NCBI GenBank assembly: GCA_038323315.1
Contig: JBBQGU010000221.1
Coordinates: forward strand, 1-6,738
DNA length: 6,738 nucleotides
Source: Stagnihabitans sp038323315
GTDB lineage: Bacteria > Pseudomonadota > Alphaproteobacteria > Rhodobacterales > Rhodobacteraceae
Direction of reading: 5' to 3'
Shown in pieces: positions 6,281-6,738 of this stretch (position 1 is the first letter of the stretch; every line of letters starts with the position of its first letter). The translations under genes and the position numbers were made by a program. Below the pieces are notes generated by a model. It was given only the letters and a program-made list of their open reading frames with translations. It made no database searches and was not told the origin of the DNA.

Positions 6281-6493
6281 TCAGAGGGGTTCGAACTGAA
6301 AAACGTCGGTCAGGGGGCGGTCAAAGGCTTGGGCGATCAGGAAGGCCAGTTCCAGCGAGGGCGCGTATTTGGCGGCCTCGATCGCCATGATGGTTTGCCG
6401 TGTCACGCCAACGCGGGTGGCAAGATCGGCCTGGGTCATCTCGCCCGCGTCGAACCGCAGGCGACGGATCCGGTTGGTGACGCGGTGCGCCAT
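6281..6493 (-). CDS. Small Xre-family (HTH_3) transcriptional regulator
   Basis: This 70-residue protein consists almost entirely of one Cro/C1-type helix-turn-helix: MTQADLATRVGVTRQTIMAIE (residues 19-39), with recognition helix around TRQTIMAIE, then the typical APSLELAFLIAQAFDRPLTDVFQFE tail. Such single-domain regulators are commonly paired with small membrane proteins and are thought to repress their own operon. Its ATG (6491-6493) shares the A of the preceding gene's TGA (6493-6495), so translation is probably coupled; only a weak AGG is present upstream. It lacks any ligand domain. The operon promoter and its operator would lie upstream of the membrane protein gene, outside the window. 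Confidence 0.92.
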   Translation of the reverse strand: MAHRVTNRIRRLRFDAGEMTQADLATRVGVTRQTIMAIEAAKYAPSLELAFLIAQAFDRPLTDVFQFEPL

Positions 6494-6738
6494 CAGCGGA
6501 CCTGATACAGGATCAGTTTCAACAGGTTACCCGCGAGATCGCCCAAGGCCATGGCGAGGTAGATCACGTTGAAGGCCGTGAAGCCGCCATAGCCTGCCGC
6601 AAGCAGGACCATCGCCAGCAGGAAGCCTGCGATCATGAACAGCAGGGTGGCACCCAGACCCAGATACTCGAACTGGCGATCGCGTTCGTCGGTCAGGAAG
6701 ACCGGCTTTGAGCCGCCGGCAAAGATGCTGACGGTGAT
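6493..6738 (-). CDS. DUF2178-like membrane protein, C-terminal part, cut by window edge
   Basis: The final 81 codons of a small membrane protein are open from the right edge to a TGA at 6493-6495. Features in order: the acidic/basic motif TDERDRQFEYLG (residues 16-27 of the visible part), then two hydrophobic helices (about 28-48 and 54-70) and a short tail ending LILYQVR. A DERD motif ahead of a pair of helices, with a small Xre gene directly downstream, is the usual pattern of DUF2178-type proteins, so I assign it there tentatively. The stop overlaps the Xre start codon (TGATG), showing one operon. Function is unknown. The N-terminus, probably with further helices, is outside the window. 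Confidence 0.75.
   Translation of the reverse strand: MTVSIFAGGSKPVFLTDERDRQFEYLGLGATLLFMIAGFLLAMVLLAAGYGGFTAFNVIYLAMALGDLAGNLLKLILYQVR

Overview
The window is GC-rich and gene-dense. Its codon use and protein types point to an alphaproteobacterium, most likely in the Rhodobacterales (Rhodobacteraceae/Paracoccaceae). That placement is an inference from the protein sequences, because there is no rRNA or other marker gene here. It reads as ordinary chromosome: I see no mobile element, tRNA, rRNA or CRISPR array.

Layout, left to right. (1) Positions 1-1031, minus strand: the N-terminal 343 codons of a pyruvate carboxylase, cut by the left edge. (2) Positions 1174-2700, minus strand: a 14-helix DHA2-type MFS multidrug exporter, followed by a clear intrinsic terminator at 1097-1130. 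(3) Positions 2822-3385, plus strand: a MarR-family regulator divergent from the exporter. The intergenic region carries a 21-bp near-perfect inverted repeat over the predicted promoters of both genes, plus a second related site just before the regulator start. This looks like a self-contained drug-responsive repressor/efflux pair. (4) Positions 3428-4159, minus strand: a decaying saccharopine-dehydrogenase-like gene with an in-frame amber codon and a missing C-terminal part. (5) Positions 4160-4437: a non-coding stretch with a perfect 14-bp palindrome and no clear promoter. (6) Positions 4438-5427, plus strand: an intact aldo/keto reductase of the Kv-beta/YghZ-like group. (7) Positions 5589-6738, minus strand: a three-gene operon made of a DUF2178-like membrane protein (cut by the right edge), a 70-residue Xre-type repressor overlapping its stop codon, and a DUF2306-type membrane protein.

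Working together: pyruvate carboxylase is housekeeping anaplerosis. The exporter and MarR gene form one regulatory unit. The small Xre regulator probably controls its own membrane-protein operon. The aldo/keto reductase looks monocistronic. I do not see a wholly new system. The points most worth a second look are the MarR operator architecture, the pseudogene, the unassigned palindrome and the DUF2178-like/Xre/DUF2306 operon.
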